Below, one piece after another: positions 8,823 to 19,587 of a DNA stretch of 58,210 nt. The stretch is from Betaproteobacteria bacterium (lineage in GTDB: Bacteria > Pseudomonadota > Gammaproteobacteria > Burkholderiales > SG8-41). Positions within the stretch are counted from its first letter, which is position 1. Each line of letters opens with the position of its first letter. The stretch is from assembly GCA_029863175.1 (NCBI GenBank), contig JAOTVX010000023.1, forward strand, positions 1 to 58,210, given 5' to 3'. The notes below the pieces were generated by a model. That model was not told the DNA's origin and did no database searches. It saw nothing but the letters and a program-made list of their open reading frames with translations. The position numbers were made by a program, and so were the translations under genes.

Positions 8823-9494
8823 TTAAGCGGGAACCGGTTGCGCCGCGTGGCGTAAAGTGGGCTGCCACGCCACGAAATTGGCCAGCAGCCGCAAGCCGGC
8901 GGCCTGGCTCTTCTCTGGATGAAACTGCACGGCAAAGACATTGTCTCGAGCGCACGCGCAAGCGAACGACACGCCGTAGACCGCCTCCGCGGCGACAATG
9001 CCGCGATTCGCTGGCTCCGGGAAATAGCTGTGCACGAAGTAGAAACGGGCGTTTTGCGGAATGCCCTCCCACAGCGCATGAGGCAACGTCTGGCGCACCT
9101 GGTTCCAGCCCATGTGCGGCACCTTCAGCCGTACGCCCCCGGCATCGGTCACTTTCTCGGCGGAAAAGCGCCGCACTTTTCCCGGCAGCAGGCCAAGGCC
9201 GGCGACATCGCCCTCATCGCTGCGCTCGAACAGCATCTGCAGCCCGATGCAGATTCCAAGAAACGGCTTGGCACGCGCGGCCCCGACGACGGCCCCACGG
9301 AGCCCGCGCGCGTCGAGCTCGCGCATGCAGTCGGGCATCGCGCCCTGTCCCGGAAAGACCACCCGCGCGGCGCGCCTCACCGTTTCCGGATCGTTGGTGA
9401 CGGCGACCGTCAGCCGGGGAGCGACGCGCTCGACGGCCTTCGCCACGGAGCGGAGATTCCCCATACCGTAATCAACCACAACGACGTCGGTCAT
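8823..9494 (-). CDS. hisH: Imidazole glycerol phosphate synthase glutaminase subunit HisH
   Basis: Class I glutamine amidotransferase that supplies ammonia to HisF. The 223-residue protein starts with [14 protein letters not shown], has the nucleophile Cys in [11 protein letters not shown] and the His-Glu pair in VQFHPEKS near the C-terminus. It sits 22 nt upstream of hisA in the operon. Confidence 0.97.
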   Translation of the reverse strand: MTDVVVVDYGMGNLRSVAKAVERVAPRLTVAVTNDPETVRRAARVVFPGQGAMPDCMRELDARGLRGAVVGAARAKPFLGICIGLQMLFERSDEGDVAGLGLLPGKVRRFSAEKVTDAGGVRLKVPHMGWNQVRQTLPHALWEGIPQNARFYFVHSYFPEPANRGIVAAEAVYGVSFACACARDNVFAVQFHPEKSQAAGLRLLANFVAWQPTLRHAAQPVPA

Positions 9495-9504
9495 GACTTC
9501 GTCA

Positions 9505-9595
9505 GTTCCAAGTTCAAAGTTCCACGTTCAATGTTCCATGTCTTACGCTAAAGCCTCGGATTTGAACCTTGAACTTTGAACCTTGAACTCGGAAC
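9505..9595. repeat. Intergenic inverted heptad array, GTTCNAN class (hisB-hisH gap)
   Basis: Left arm (9505-9539): five units GTTCCAA, GTTCAAA, GTTCCAC, GTTCAAT, GTTCCAT. Loop of 21 nt. Right arm (9561-9595): five units TTTGAAC, CTTGAAC, TTTGAAC, CTTGAAC, TCGGAAC. The two 35-nt arms can pair over most of their length. Confidence 0.92.
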
Positions 9596-9606
9596 GGGCG
9601 ACCGCC

Positions 9607-10191
9607 CTATAGGGAGCCTTTGGTGGAAGGCACGCCCTTTACGCGCGGGTCGGGCTCGACCGCCGTGCGCAGCGCGCGCGCAAATGCCTTGAATGCGGTC
9701 TCTGCCTGGTGATGTGCGTTGGCGCCATTGAGATTTTCAAGGTGAAGCGTGATCCGGGCATGATTGACGAAGCCCTGAAAAAACTCGTGGACGAGGTCGA
9801 CGTCGAATTCGCCAATGCGTGCGCGCGTGAATCCGACACGGTATTCAAGCCCCGGCCGCCCGGAAACATCCACTACCGCGCGCGACAGCGCCTCGTCGAG
9901 CGGAACGTACGCGTGGCCGTAACGGCGCACGCCCGATTTGTCGCCGACGGCCTTGGCGAAAGCCTGGCCCAGCGTGATGCCGATGTCCTCCACCGTGTGA
10001 TGGGCATCGATATGAAGGTCGCCCTTGGCCGACACCTCCAAGTCGAACACGCCGTGGCGCGCCACCTGCTCGAGCATGTGATCGAGAAAGGGGACGCCCG
10101 TGCCGATCTTTGCCTTTCCCGCCCCGTCGAGGTCGAGCTTCACCGTGATCCGGGTTTCCTGGGTATTGCGGCTGACTTCGGCTTTACGCAT
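9607..10191 (-). CDS. hisB: Imidazoleglycerol-phosphate dehydratase HisB
   Basis: Mn-dependent dehydratase that makes imidazole acetol phosphate. The family's metal-binding motifs are seen as [17 protein letters not shown] and the C-terminal [18 protein letters not shown]. Monofunctional form of about 195 residues without the phosphatase domain of enterobacterial HisB. Start placed at 10191 ([14 protein letters not shown]), the usual N-terminus, instead of the ATG four codons upstream. Confidence 0.96.
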   Translation of the reverse strand: MRKAEVSRNTQETRITVKLDLDGAGKAKIGTGVPFLDHMLEQVARHGVFDLEVSAKGDLHIDAHHTVEDIGITLGQAFAKAVGDKSGVRRYGHAYVPLDEALSRAVVDVSGRPGLEYRVGFTRARIGEFDVDLVHEFFQGFVNHARITLHLENLNGANAHHQAETAFKAFARALRTAVEPDPRVKGVPSTKGSL

Positions 10192-10242
10192 GGTGGGGCT
10201 CACGGCGGTGCGGCGCGACGCGCGCAGATTGAGCCTTGGAGA

Positions 10243-11316
10243 TCAAGCGTTGAGGGTACGGGTCAATGCGGCGAGAAAAGCGTCGTTCTCTTGGGGGGTA
10301 CCGACCGTCACCCGCAGGCAATTCGCCAGCAGGCGGTGAGAGCCATGGAGACTCTTGATCAGTACTCCGCGTTGTTTCAAGCCGTCGAAAACACGCTCCG
10401 CGTTGCCAATTCTAAACAGTAGGAAGTTGGCGTCGCTCGGATAGGCCGTCAACCCCGGAACCTCCTGCAACCCGCGCAACAGGCGCCCTCGCTCAAGCTT
10501 GATGGCAGCGGCCTGTTCTGTCAACACTGCCTCGTGCTGCAGCACTTCGCACGCAACCACCTGCGTAAGCGTGTTGACATTATACGGCAAGCGCAACTTG
10601 TCGAGCTGCGCGATCCACTCCCCGCGGCCGGCCAGAACCCCGAGCCGGATCCCGGCCAGCCCCAGTTTCGAGAGCGTACGCATTACCAACAGGTTGGTCT
10701 GCTGCGGCACGCGCGCCATGAAGCTGAGGTCGGCGAACGCATGGTACGCTTCGTCGATCAACACCATGCCCGGCGCTGCCGCGATGATGCGCTCGATCCC
10801 CGCCGCATCGAAAAGGTTGCCCGTGGGATTATTGGGGTAGGCGAGGAAGATCAGCCCCGGCCTGTGCTGCTCGATGCCCGCCAGTAGGCGCCCGACGTCG
10901 AGCCCGAAGTCGTCACGCAGCTCCACGCCGACGTAGCGCACGCCCGCAAACGCCGAAATCATGCGGAACATCGTGAACGAGGGCTCAACGCCGAGCACCA
11001 CGGCTCCGGGGCGCGCTGCCGCTAGCACCAGCATCTGGAGGATTTCGTCCGAGCCGTTTCCCAGCAGTAACTCGGCTGCCTCCGGCACCGCGAAGGACAC
11101 TCTCAGCCGGGCCTTGAGCTGGCCCGCGCCGGGGTCAGGATAGCGGTTGAGCGAAGCGTCCTCGACCAGCCGCGCAATCCGGGCGCGCAGCGCCGGCGGC
11201 AGCCCGTACGGATTCTCCATCGCATCGAGCTTGACCATGCCGGAACTGTCGGGAACGTGGTAAGCGGTCAACGCGCGGATGTCGTCTCGAATGATCTCTT
11301 CGGGTGTTTTCGCCAT
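10243..11316 (-). CDS. hisC: Histidinol-phosphate aminotransferase HisC
   Basis: PLP-dependent class I/II aminotransferase converting imidazole acetol phosphate to histidinol phosphate. The 357-residue protein has MENPYGLPPALR, the NPNNPTGNLF-type loop (AYPNNPTGN), the LIDEAYHAF aspartate segment, and the PLP lysine in LSKLGLAGIRLG. Starts MAKTPEEIIRDDIRAL. Located between hisD and hisB; a 9-nt-unit array lies between it and hisD. Confidence 0.96.
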   Translation of the reverse strand: MAKTPEEIIRDDIRALTAYHVPDSSGMVKLDAMENPYGLPPALRARIARLVEDASLNRYPDPGAGQLKARLRVSFAVPEAAELLLGNGSDEILQMLVLAAARPGAVVLGVEPSFTMFRMISAFAGVRYVGVELRDDFGLDVGRLLAGIEQHRPGLIFLAYPNNPTGNLFDAAGIERIIAAAPGMVLIDEAYHAFADLSFMARVPQQTNLLVMRTLSKLGLAGIRLGVLAGRGEWIAQLDKLRLPYNVNTLTQVVACEVLQHEAVLTEQAAAIKLERGRLLRGLQEVPGLTAYPSDANFLLFRIGNAERVFDGLKQRGVLIKSLHGSHRLLANCLRVTVGTPQENDAFLAALTRTLNA

Positions 11317-11326
11317 AAGTCAGAGC

Positions 11327-11420
11327 AAAGACACAAAGGACACCAAGGACACGAAGGCTTACCCGAACAGAAAGCGATTTGGTCCGGCTGTCCCTTGTGT
11401 CCTTCGCGTCCTTCGTGTCT
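11327..11420. repeat. Intergenic inverted 9-nt array, AAGGACACN class (hisD-hisC gap)
   Basis: Left arm (11327-11357): AAAGACACA, AAGGACACC, AAGGACACG, AAGG. Right arm (11394-11420): CTTGTGTCC, TTCGCGTCC, TTCGTGTCT. The arms are reverse complements with few mismatches. The right arm reaches 2 nt into the hisD stop codon. Confidence 0.9.
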
Positions 11421-12729
11421 ATGCTTTTTCGATCTTCATGCGGTATTCGGCCGACCTGGCGTGCGCGGTCAGGCCTTCGCCACGGGCAAGCTCCACGGCG
11501 ATGGCACCGAGCTCGCGCGCGGCCTCCTTCGATATGCGAATGACGCTCGACCGCTTCTGGAAGTCGTAGACCCCGAGCGGCGAGGAAAAACGCGCGGTAC
11601 GTGACGTGGGCAGAACATGGTTCGGCCCCGCGCAGTAATCCCCAAGCGCCTCGGAACTGTAGGGTCCGAGGAAAATCGCGCCCGCATGCCGGATCGCCGG
11701 CAGCAAGACATCCGGATCTTTGACCGCCAGCTCGAGATGCTCCGGCGCAATCCGGTTGACCACTTCGCAGGCCTCATCGAGGTCGCGCACCCTGATCAGC
11801 GCGCCGCGCTTGTGCAGGGCCGCAGCGATCACATCGCGCCGCGGCATGTCCGCGAGCTGCCGCTCGATGCTGGCAGCCACCGCCTCGAGTAAGCGCAAAT
11901 CGGGCGTGATGAGGATCGCCTGCGCCAGCTCGTCGTGCTCCGCCTGGGCGAAGAGATCCATCGCAACCCAGTCGGGCGCGGCGCTTCCGTCACACACCAC
12001 CACGATTTCCGAGGGGCCGGCAATCATGTCGATGCCGACGACCCCGAAAACGCGCCGCTTCGCGGCAGCAACGTAGGCGTTGCCCGGGCCAACGATCTTG
12101 TCCACGGCGGGCACCGTTGCAGTGCCGTACGCAAGCGCAGCCACCGCCTGCGCGCCGCCGATCGTGAACACCCGCTCGACCCCGCAGATGGACGCGGCGG
12201 CGAGCACAAGGTCGTTTCGTTCGCCGCCAGGCGCCGGCACCACCATGATGATTTCGCGCACGCCCGCCACCTTGGCCGGCAACGCGTTCATGATCACGGA
12301 CGAGGGATAGGCCGCCTTGCCGCCCGGCACGTAGATGCCAACGAGATCGAGCGCCGTGACGCGCTGGCCAAGCTCTGTCCCGTTTGCTTCACGGTAGCTC
12401 CACGAGTCGGTGAGCTGCCTTTCGTGAAAGGTGCGCACCCGTGCTGCGGCCGCTTCGAGAGCCTTGCGCGTTTTCGCGGGAATTCGACCGAGTGCCGCGC
12501 GCGCCTCCGCGGCCGGAACTTCCAGCGCGGCCACTGATGCCGCCTCGACTCGGTCGAAGCGCCGCGTGTAATCAAGAAGCGCCGCGTCACCGCGCGTTTT
12601 GACGCCGGCAAGAATTCCCGCCACTGCGCTCTCGACGGCCGCATCCTGCGCCGACTCGAACGCAAGCAGCTCCTGCAGCCGGGCATCGAAATCGGGCTGG
12701 TCGCTCGTCAGGCGTCGGATCGTGGTCAT
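11419..12729 (-). CDS. hisD: Histidinol dehydrogenase HisD
   Basis: NAD- and zinc-dependent enzyme catalysing the last two steps, histidinol to histidine. The 436-residue protein is full length, with [20 protein letters not shown], the [10 protein letters not shown] segment, DMIAGPSEI, and the catalytic Glu-His pair in RIAPEHLEL. The final zinc-ligand region GPNHVLPT is present. Its ATG overlaps the end of the hisG reading frame by 4 nt, as expected in an intact operon. Confidence 0.97.
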   Translation of the reverse strand: MTTIRRLTSDQPDFDARLQELLAFESAQDAAVESAVAGILAGVKTRGDAALLDYTRRFDRVEAASVAALEVPAAEARAALGRIPAKTRKALEAAAARVRTFHERQLTDSWSYREANGTELGQRVTALDLVGIYVPGGKAAYPSSVIMNALPAKVAGVREIIMVVPAPGGERNDLVLAAASICGVERVFTIGGAQAVAALAYGTATVPAVDKIVGPGNAYVAAAKRRVFGVVGIDMIAGPSEIVVVCDGSAAPDWVAMDLFAQAEHDELAQAILITPDLRLLEAVAASIERQLADMPRRDVIAAALHKRGALIRVRDLDEACEVVNRIAPEHLELAVKDPDVLLPAIRHAGAIFLGPYSSEALGDYCAGPNHVLPTSRTARFSSPLGVYDFQKRSSVIRISKEAARELGAIAVELARGEGLTAHARSAEYRMKIEKA

Positions 12730-12968
12730 GAGACGGCACGCGCAAAGGCGTCGAACAGGGGCCGGATCGCGGCGCGTTTTACCTTCAGCGCCGCCTGGGT
12801 GACGACGAGGCGCGCCCTGATGAGCCGCACATCGGGCCGCGCCGTCGCCATGATCAGTTTACGGGAGGTCTTCGGGTCGCCGCGCGCCATGACGCCCGCC
12901 GCCTTGAGCAGCGGCACCGTTTGGTCGTAAATGCGGCCCTTGGACAGGGCGAAGGTGATCACCGGCAA
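12726..12968 (-). pseudogene. hisG: hisG with a large internal in-frame deletion
   Basis: ATP phosphoribosyltransferase, first enzyme of histidine synthesis, is normally about 210-220 residues in the short (HisZ-dependent) form. Here only 80 codons remain. Residues 1-50 match the N-terminus ([20 protein letters not shown], then [16 protein letters not shown]), and from about residue 52 the sequence jumps to the extreme C-terminus ([20 protein letters not shown]). The middle, with the PRPP-binding loop, is missing. The junction (about 12810-12818) lies in a GCGCG-type short repeat and keeps frame and the ATGA overlap with hisD. The product cannot be catalytic. Real deletion or assembly collapse are both possible. 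Confidence 0.9.
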
Positions 12969-12990
12969 ACCTCAAAAAAACAGCATTTTA

Positions 12991-13077
12991 CCGCCAAGGC
13001 CGCGCGGAGCGCCAAGGGACCGTGAGTGCCCGCTGCTTTCGATTGCTCCTCTTCTTGGCGTCTTGGCGCTGAGAGGT
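12991..13077. repeat. Intergenic inverted array, GCCAAG/CTTGGC class (murA-hisG gap)
   Basis: Left arm (about 12991-13018) holds CGCCAAGGC and GCGCCAAGG units; right arm (about 13053-13077) holds CTTGGCGT, CTTGGCGC, then TGAGAGG. The arms are reverse complements with about 35 nt between them. Period is 9-10 nt. The same class recurs at 54984-55009. Confidence 0.75.
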
Positions 13078-13084
13078 TCGATGG

Positions 13085-14576
<1,492 letters not shown>

Positions 14577-14661
14577 GGCTTTATCCTGTGGGGTTATGCG
14601 CCGGGGCGCAAGAGCGTATGGAAATCGCACGAGCCACCAGTCAAGCATTTCAGGCGTCAGG

Positions 14662-15444
14662 TCAATGCCTGAGCTTGTATCCGGTTCTGAGGAGCCATAG
14701 CGTGAGGAATGATAAGGCGAAAAAACTGGCACCGACAATCGCGAGGCTCAACCAGGGCGAGACATCGCTGCGACCGAAGAAGCCGTAGCGAAAACCGTCC
14801 ACCATGTACAGGATCGGATTGAAGAACGAGAGCTTTTGCCAGAACGCGGGCAGCGAACGGATCGAGTAGAACACGCCGGAGAGGAACGTAAGCGGCAGAA
14901 TGATGAAGTTGCTGAACAACGCGAGCTCATCCACCTTGTCCGAATACAGCCCCGCGATGATGCCGAGCGCGCCCATGACGCCGCTGCCGGCGAGCGCAAA
15001 TGCGATCGTCCAGACCGGGTACTCGAGCCTGATATCGACGAACCACACCGTCGCCAGCAGCACGCCCAGGCCCACCACCAGGCCCCGCGCCATTGCCGCC
15101 AGAAGGTAAGCAAAAAAGAACTCACCGTATGAGAACGGCGGCAGCAGCACGAAAATGATGTTACCTGTCATCTTGGATTGCATCAGGCTCGACGAGCTGT
15201 TGGCAAAGGCGTTCTGTAGCACCGCCATCATCGTCAGTCCCGGCACGAGAAAAGTGCTGTACCCGAGCCCGGGAAAGATTTCGACCCGCCCCCGCAACGA
15301 ATAGGCAAACACGACCAGGAACAGCAGCACCGTGAGCACGGGCGCGAGTACGGTCTGGATGCTCACCTTCCAGAACCGCAGCCACTCCTTGCGAAAGAGG
15401 GTGTAGAACCCATGGAAAGAGCGGTATTCAATCGGCGCACTCAT
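14662..15444 (-). CDS. ABC-2 type transporter permease (YadH-like)
   Basis: Inner-membrane permease of an ABC-2 exporter with about six hydrophobic segments. The 260-residue protein contains the family segment around MQSKMTGNIIFVLLPPFSYGEFF and the LPLTFLSGVFYSIRSLP re-entrant region. It lies 11 nt downstream of its ATPase gene. This YadG/YadH pair is regularly found between mlaB and bolA in Betaproteobacteria; the substrate is not known. Confidence 0.9.
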   Translation of the reverse strand: MSAPIEYRSFHGFYTLFRKEWLRFWKVSIQTVLAPVLTVLLFLVVFAYSLRGRVEIFPGLGYSTFLVPGLTMMAVLQNAFANSSSSLMQSKMTGNIIFVLLPPFSYGEFFFAYLLAAMARGLVVGLGVLLATVWFVDIRLEYPVWTIAFALAGSGVMGALGIIAGLYSDKVDELALFSNFIILPLTFLSGVFYSIRSLPAFWQKLSFFNPILYMVDGFRYGFFGRSDVSPWLSLAIVGASFFALSFLTLWLLRTGYKLRH

Positions 15445-15455
15445 CCGCAGGACCT

Positions 15456-16355
15456 TTAGTGGCGGCTCATGATCTGCACGAAGATTTCCTCGAGATCCGG
15501 TTGCATCACTTCCATTTCCTGGATCTCGACGCGTGCGTTGCGCAGCTCGGCCATAACGCGCTCGACTTCAGTGTAAGCCGGGAGCGCCAGCCAATAGCCG
15601 CGCTCGTCGCGCTCCGTGACGAATGGCGCTAGCGCCTCGGGCAGCTGATCGGGGATCAGTCGCAGGGCAACGTAACACCCAGAGTGCATGCGCAGAAGAT
15701 TCTGCGTGGTATCGAGCGCAACCACGCGCCCCTGCTTGAGCATTGCGATGCGTTCGCACAATGCCTCGGCCTCCTCGAGGTAATGCGTCGTCAGGACAAT
15801 GGTATGACCGTCGCGATTGAGGCGCTTGACGAACCGCCACAGCGCCTGGCGCAGTTCCACGTCCACGCCGGCGGTCGGCTCGTCGAGCACGATGACCGGC
15901 GGCTTGTGCACGAGCGCCTGCGCCACCAGCACGCGCCGCTTCATGCCGCCGGAGAGAGAGCGCATGTTGGTCTCCGCTTTGCCGGCGAGATCGAGGTGAT
16001 ACATCACCTCCTCGATCCAGTCGCGGTTGTCGCGAATGCCGAAGTAGCCGGACTGGAAGCTGAGCGCCTCGCGCACCGTAAAGAAAGGATCGAACACCAG
16101 CTCCTGCGGCACTACCCCGAGCGAGCGCCGCGCCTCGCGGTAACGGGTCAGAACGTCGAAACCCATGACGCGCGCGCTGCCCCCCGAAACGCGCGCCAGG
16201 CCCGCAAGGATGTTGATCAGCGTGGTCTTGCCGGCACCGTTGGGACCGAGCAGACCGAAGAACTCGCCCGGCGCGATCTGGAACGTGACATCCGTCAGCG
16301 CCCTCAAGGTGTCATAGCGCTTCGAGACCCGCTCGAACTCAATCGCAGGGACCAT
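15456..16355 (-). CDS. ABC transporter ATP-binding protein (YadG-like)
   Basis: Nucleotide-binding subunit for the permease just downstream. The 299-residue protein shows Walker [10 protein letters not shown], signature LSGGMKRRV, Walker B VIVLDEPTAGVD and the H-loop TTHYLEEAE. An extra C-terminal domain of about 80 residues follows the ATPase core, ending in MEVMQPDLEEIFVQIM. Upstream lies a heptad array, then mlaB on the same strand. Confidence 0.94.
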   Translation of the reverse strand: MVPAIEFERVSKRYDTLRALTDVTFQIAPGEFFGLLGPNGAGKTTLINILAGLARVSGGSARVMGFDVLTRYREARRSLGVVPQELVFDPFFTVREALSFQSGYFGIRDNRDWIEEVMYHLDLAGKAETNMRSLSGGMKRRVLVAQALVHKPPVIVLDEPTAGVDVELRQALWRFVKRLNRDGHTIVLTTHYLEEAEALCERIAMLKQGRVVALDTTQNLLRMHSGCYVALRLIPDQLPEALAPFVTERDERGYWLALPAYTEVERVMAELRNARVEIQEMEVMQPDLEEIFVQIMSRH

Positions 16356-16362
16356 TTAGCGC

Positions 16363-16441
16363 GTGATGAGTGATGAGTGATGAGTGATGGGTGATGAGTG
16401 ATGAGTGATGGGCAAAACCACCTAAGACCCATTACTCATTG
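16363..16441. repeat. Intergenic heptad array, GTGATGR class
   Basis: Seven tandem 7-nt units (16363-16411): GTGATGA three times, GTGATGG, GTGATGA twice, GTGATGG. A short right arm with CCCATTA and CTCATTG (16428-16441) is the reverse complement of the GTGATGG/GTGATGA pair. It sits between the ABC ATPase and mlaB. Confidence 0.88.
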
Positions 16442-16452
16442 CTGGGCGGGGC

Positions 16453-16734
16453 TCAGCCCTCGCTCAGCAATTCGGTGACGCCGTAGAGCTTGGCGAGGCT
16501 CGTCAAATTGCCGGGAAGGTTGACGTACTGGATGCGGCGCCCGTGGCGCCCGGCCTCCCGCCGCCACTCGAGCAACAGGCTCACCGCCGTCGAATCCACC
16601 TCCGTAACGCCCTCCAAGTCGACCGTGACCCCCGGTGCCGTGAACAGCCCGTTGCCCTGGGCGAGAAGTGCGACGACGTTATTGATGGTGATTGGCCCCC
16701 GCAGGGTGCAACGGCCTTCGCGACATTCGATCAT
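16453..16734 (-). CDS. mlaB: STAS-domain protein MlaB
   Basis: Small cytoplasmic STAS protein (93 residues) that binds the MlaF ATPase and regulates the Mla phospholipid transporter. Visible STAS core: GVTVDLEGVTEVDSTAVSLLLEWRREA. It overlaps mlaC by 4 nt and is the last mla gene of the operon. Confidence 0.9.
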   Translation of the reverse strand: MIECREGRCTLRGPITINNVVALLAQGNGLFTAPGVTVDLEGVTEVDSTAVSLLLEWRREAGRHGRRIQYVNLPGNLTSLAKLYGVTELLSEG

Positions 16735-17366
16735 GGATTGGCGCCCTGGGTCCTTTGCGCAAGCTGCCGGTTCTTGCTGTCGAGCGCCTTGATCAGCCCG
16801 TCGATCCCGGCGCGCTGGACCTCTCCGTTGAAGGTGCTGCGGTAATTCTGCACCAGGCTCACGCCCTCGATCGCGACATCGTAGACTTTCCAGCCGTTGC
16901 CGGTTTTTTCCATGCTGTAGTCTACGGCCACAGGCGGGCGGCCCGGCTGGACAACCTGCGATTTCACCACCACATCGTCGTCTTCCGGTCGTATGCGCAA
17001 TGGCCGGTAGGTAATCGTCTGGTCGCGATACGACCCGAATGCAGTAGCGTAGGTGCGCACCAGCAGCGTGCGGAACTGCTCGACCAGCCCCCCCCGCTGC
17101 TGCGGGTTTGCCTTGCGCCAGTTCTTGCCCATCGCCAGCCGCGTCATCCGCGTGAAATTGAAATGCGGCAGCACCTTCGTCTCGATCAATTTCATCAACT
17201 TGCCTGGATTGCCGGCGTTGATATCCTTGTCCGAACGCAGGATCACGATCACCTCGTCGGTCACGCTCTTGGCGAGCACGTCCGGCGCCATCATGCCCTG
17301 CGCGTATAGCGGCAGCCCGGATGAGCCAACAGTTGCCAGCACCGCGAACAACAAGCTCCTGAGCAT
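16731..17366 (-). CDS. mlaC: Periplasmic phospholipid-binding protein MlaC
   Basis: Shuttles phospholipids across the periplasm between the outer-membrane and inner-membrane Mla complexes. The 211-residue protein has a signal peptide (LLFAVLATVGSSGLPLYA), then the Tol_Tol_Ttg2-type fold with HFNFTRMTRLAMGKNWRKA and a GNGWKVYDVAIEGVSLVQNYR end. No mlaA (vacJ) lies in the operon, although some relatives carry it between mlaD and mlaC. Confidence 0.95.
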   Translation of the reverse strand: MLRSLLFAVLATVGSSGLPLYAQGMMAPDVLAKSVTDEVIVILRSDKDINAGNPGKLMKLIETKVLPHFNFTRMTRLAMGKNWRKANPQQRGGLVEQFRTLLVRTYATAFGSYRDQTITYRPLRIRPEDDDVVVKSQVVQPGRPPVAVDYSMEKTGNGWKVYDVAIEGVSLVQNYRSTFNGEVQRAGIDGLIKALDSKNRQLAQRTQGANP

Positions 17367-17387
17367 CGTTTCGCTCGCGACCGGGTC

Positions 17388-17858
17388 CTATTTCGCCCCG
17401 CCTTCGGCCGCCTTGTTGTACAGGAACTGGCCGATCAGCTTCTCGAGCACCAGCGCGGACTGGGTGATTCTGGCGGCGTCGCCGTCCTTGAGCATGGCGC
17501 TGTCGCCCCCCGCCTCCAGGCCGATGTATTGCTCGCCCAGCAGCCCGGAGGTGAGGATCGATACCGAGGTGTCCTTCGGGAACAGGTAGCGCTTGTCGAG
17601 CTTAATTGCGACGCGGGCAACGTAACGCTGGGTATCGAACTCGACGTCGTCGACTCTTCCCACGACCACGCCGGCGCTCTTGACCGGTGCCCGCACCTTC
17701 AGGCCGCCAATGTTGTCGAACTCGGCGTACACGCGATAAGTCTCTCCAACATTGAACGTCGTGCTGGCGTTTCCCACCTTCAGCGCGAGCACCAGCAGCG
17801 CAATGATGCCCGCGACCACGAAAACGCCGACCCACAGATCAAGAACGGTTCTTTGCAT
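17388..17858 (-). CDS. mlaD: MCE-domain lipid-binding protein MlaD
   Basis: Inner-membrane-anchored MCE protein that forms the hexameric lipid ring on MlaFE. The 156-residue protein has one N-terminal helix (LDLWVGVFVVAGIIALLVLAL), followed by one MCE domain (YRVYAEFDNIGGLKVRAPVK, then the GLLGEQYIGL loop). Start at 17858 (MQRTVLDLWVG) matches the family; 13 upstream codons were excluded. It follows mlaE by 4 nt. Confidence 0.95.
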   Translation of the reverse strand: MQRTVLDLWVGVFVVAGIIALLVLALKVGNASTTFNVGETYRVYAEFDNIGGLKVRAPVKSAGVVVGRVDDVEFDTQRYVARVAIKLDKRYLFPKDTSVSILTSGLLGEQYIGLEAGGDSAMLKDGDAARITQSALVLEKLIGQFLYNKAAEGGAK

Positions 17859-17862
17859 AGGC

Positions 17863-18657
17863 TCAAATCCCTGTAAACATGAACGCGGTGAGCACAAAAT
17901 CCAGCCCCAGGATTGCCAGCGAGGACGTGACTACAGTGCGCGTAGTCGCCCCCGAGACGCCTTCTGCCGTCGGCGGCGCGTCGTAGCCCTCGAACAGCGC
18001 GATCGCGGTAACCGCCACACCAAAAACTACGCTCTTGATCACGCCATTCATGATGTCGTGTCTGACATCCACTGCGCTTTGCATCTGCGACCAGAACGCG
18101 CCTGCATCGACGCCGATGACCACCACCGTGATGAGGTAACCACCGAACACGCCCACCGCGCTGAACATCGCGGCCAGCAACGGCATCGAGATCACGCCAG
18201 CCCAGAAGCGCGGCCCGATGACGCGCGCGATGGGGTCAACGGCCATCATCTCCATGGCCGAGATCTGCTCGGTTGCTTTCATGAGGCCGATTTCCGCCGT
18301 CATCGCCGATCCGGCGCGGCTGGCGAACAGCAGCGCGGCGACCACCGGGCCAAGCTCGCGAGTAAGCGACAACGCAACGAGCGTGCCGACGGCCTCTGAA
18401 GAGCCGTACTTCTGCAGTGTCTCGTAGCCCTGCAAGCCGAGAACCATGCCGACGAACAGGCCGGAGACGATGATGATGATGAGCGAGAGCACGCCCGTGA
18501 AGTAGATCTCCCGCACCGTCAGGTGAAAGCGGCGGAAGCTTGTCGGCGAGCGCAGCAGCGTCAGCAGGAAAAAACGGCTCGCGTAGCCCAGGCGCCAGAC
18601 CCCGTTGACGACCTGGTGGCCGATGCCGCGCAGGCCGCTGGCGAGCCGCTCAGGCAC
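17863..18657 (-). CDS. mlaE: Mla ABC transporter permease MlaE
   Basis: Permease of the MlaFEDB complex that moves phospholipids at the inner membrane. The 264-residue protein carries the MlaE family signature around [33 protein letters not shown] and the [19 protein letters not shown] segment. It overlaps mlaF by 8 nt. Confidence 0.96.
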   Translation of the reverse strand: MPERLASGLRGIGHQVVNGVWRLGYASRFFLLTLLRSPTSFRRFHLTVREIYFTGVLSLIIIIVSGLFVGMVLGLQGYETLQKYGSSEAVGTLVALSLTRELGPVVAALLFASRAGSAMTAEIGLMKATEQISAMEMMAVDPIARVIGPRFWAGVISMPLLAAMFSAVGVFGGYLITVVVIGVDAGAFWSQMQSAVDVRHDIMNGVIKSVVFGVAVTAIALFEGYDAPPTAEGVSGATTRTVVTSSLAILGLDFVLTAFMFTGI

Positions 18658-19456
18658 GGGCGCCCCTCAACTCGAGGTCTGCCGCGTACTCGGATCCGGG
18701 ATAGTGGAACGGCAGCGGCCCATCCATCTCACCCCAGACAAACTGATGGACGAAGGGCGCGTTGGAGCCGCGGATGTCGTCCGGCGTGCCGGCGGTAACC
18801 ACCGCGCCATCCGACATGAAATAGACGTAGTCGACGATCTTGAGCGTTTCCTGAACGTCGTGTGTGACCACAATGGAGGTTGCGCCCAACGCGTCATTGA
18901 GGTGGCGGATGAGCTCGCTGATCACGCCCATCGAAATCGGGTCGAGCCCGGTGAACGGCTCGTCGTACAGGATGAGCATGGGGTCGAGCGCCACGGCGCG
19001 CGCCAGCGCAACACGGCGCGCCATCCCGCCGGAGAGCTCCGAGGGCATCATGTGCTGGGCGCCACGCAGACCGACCGCGTTGAGCTTCATCATCACCAAA
19101 TCGTGGATCATGCTCTCCGGAAGGTCGGTGTGCTCTCGAATCTGGAAGGCAACGTTGTCGTAGGCCGACAGGTCCGTGAACAGTGCGCCGAACTGGAACA
19201 GCATGCCCATCTTGCGGCGCATCTCGTAGAGCCCATCCTGGTCGAGCTTGCTCATCAGGCGCCCGGCGACCCGCACTTCCCCCGTCGTCGGCCGCAGGGC
19301 GCCGCCGATCAGCCGCAGCAGGGTGGTCTTGCCGCAGCCGCTCAGTCCCATGATGCTCACAACCTTGCCGCGGGGCACGGTCATGTTGATGCCCTTCAAC
19401 ACCGGACGAACGTCGTACGAAAAGTTGACGTCCTTGATTTCAACCAAGTTTTCCAT
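18650..19456 (-). CDS. mlaF: Mla ABC transporter ATPase MlaF
   Basis: Energises the Mla phospholipid transporter. The 268-residue protein shows Walker [11 protein letters not shown]-loop region [20 protein letters not shown], signature [14 protein letters not shown], Walker [14 protein letters not shown] and H-loop [10 protein letters not shown]. It is the first gene of a 14.7-kb co-directional minus-strand block ending at tatC. Confidence 0.96.
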   Translation of the reverse strand: MENLVEIKDVNFSYDVRPVLKGINMTVPRGKVVSIMGLSGCGKTTLLRLIGGALRPTTGEVRVAGRLMSKLDQDGLYEMRRKMGMLFQFGALFTDLSAYDNVAFQIREHTDLPESMIHDLVMMKLNAVGLRGAQHMMPSELSGGMARRVALARAVALDPMLILYDEPFTGLDPISMGVISELIRHLNDALGATSIVVTHDVQETLKIVDYVYFMSDGAVVTAGTPDDIRGSNAPFVHQFVWGEMDGPLPFHYPGSEYAADLELRGARA

Positions 19457-19587
19457 CGCGGCGGGCGCTGATAAAAGGGCTCAATTCTAAACCACATCAT
19501 CGCGCCCGAACAATGCGGCGCGCGCCCGTTGGAGTTTGCGTGACCGGGTGGCATCATAACGCGACCCTCCCGCGGCCCATCGTTCGC

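Noticed and set aside
16731..17858. A missing mlaA gene taken as another deletion
   Set aside because: mlaC and mlaD are complete with normal spacing, and many Betaproteobacteria keep mlaA elsewhere; no remnant is visible.
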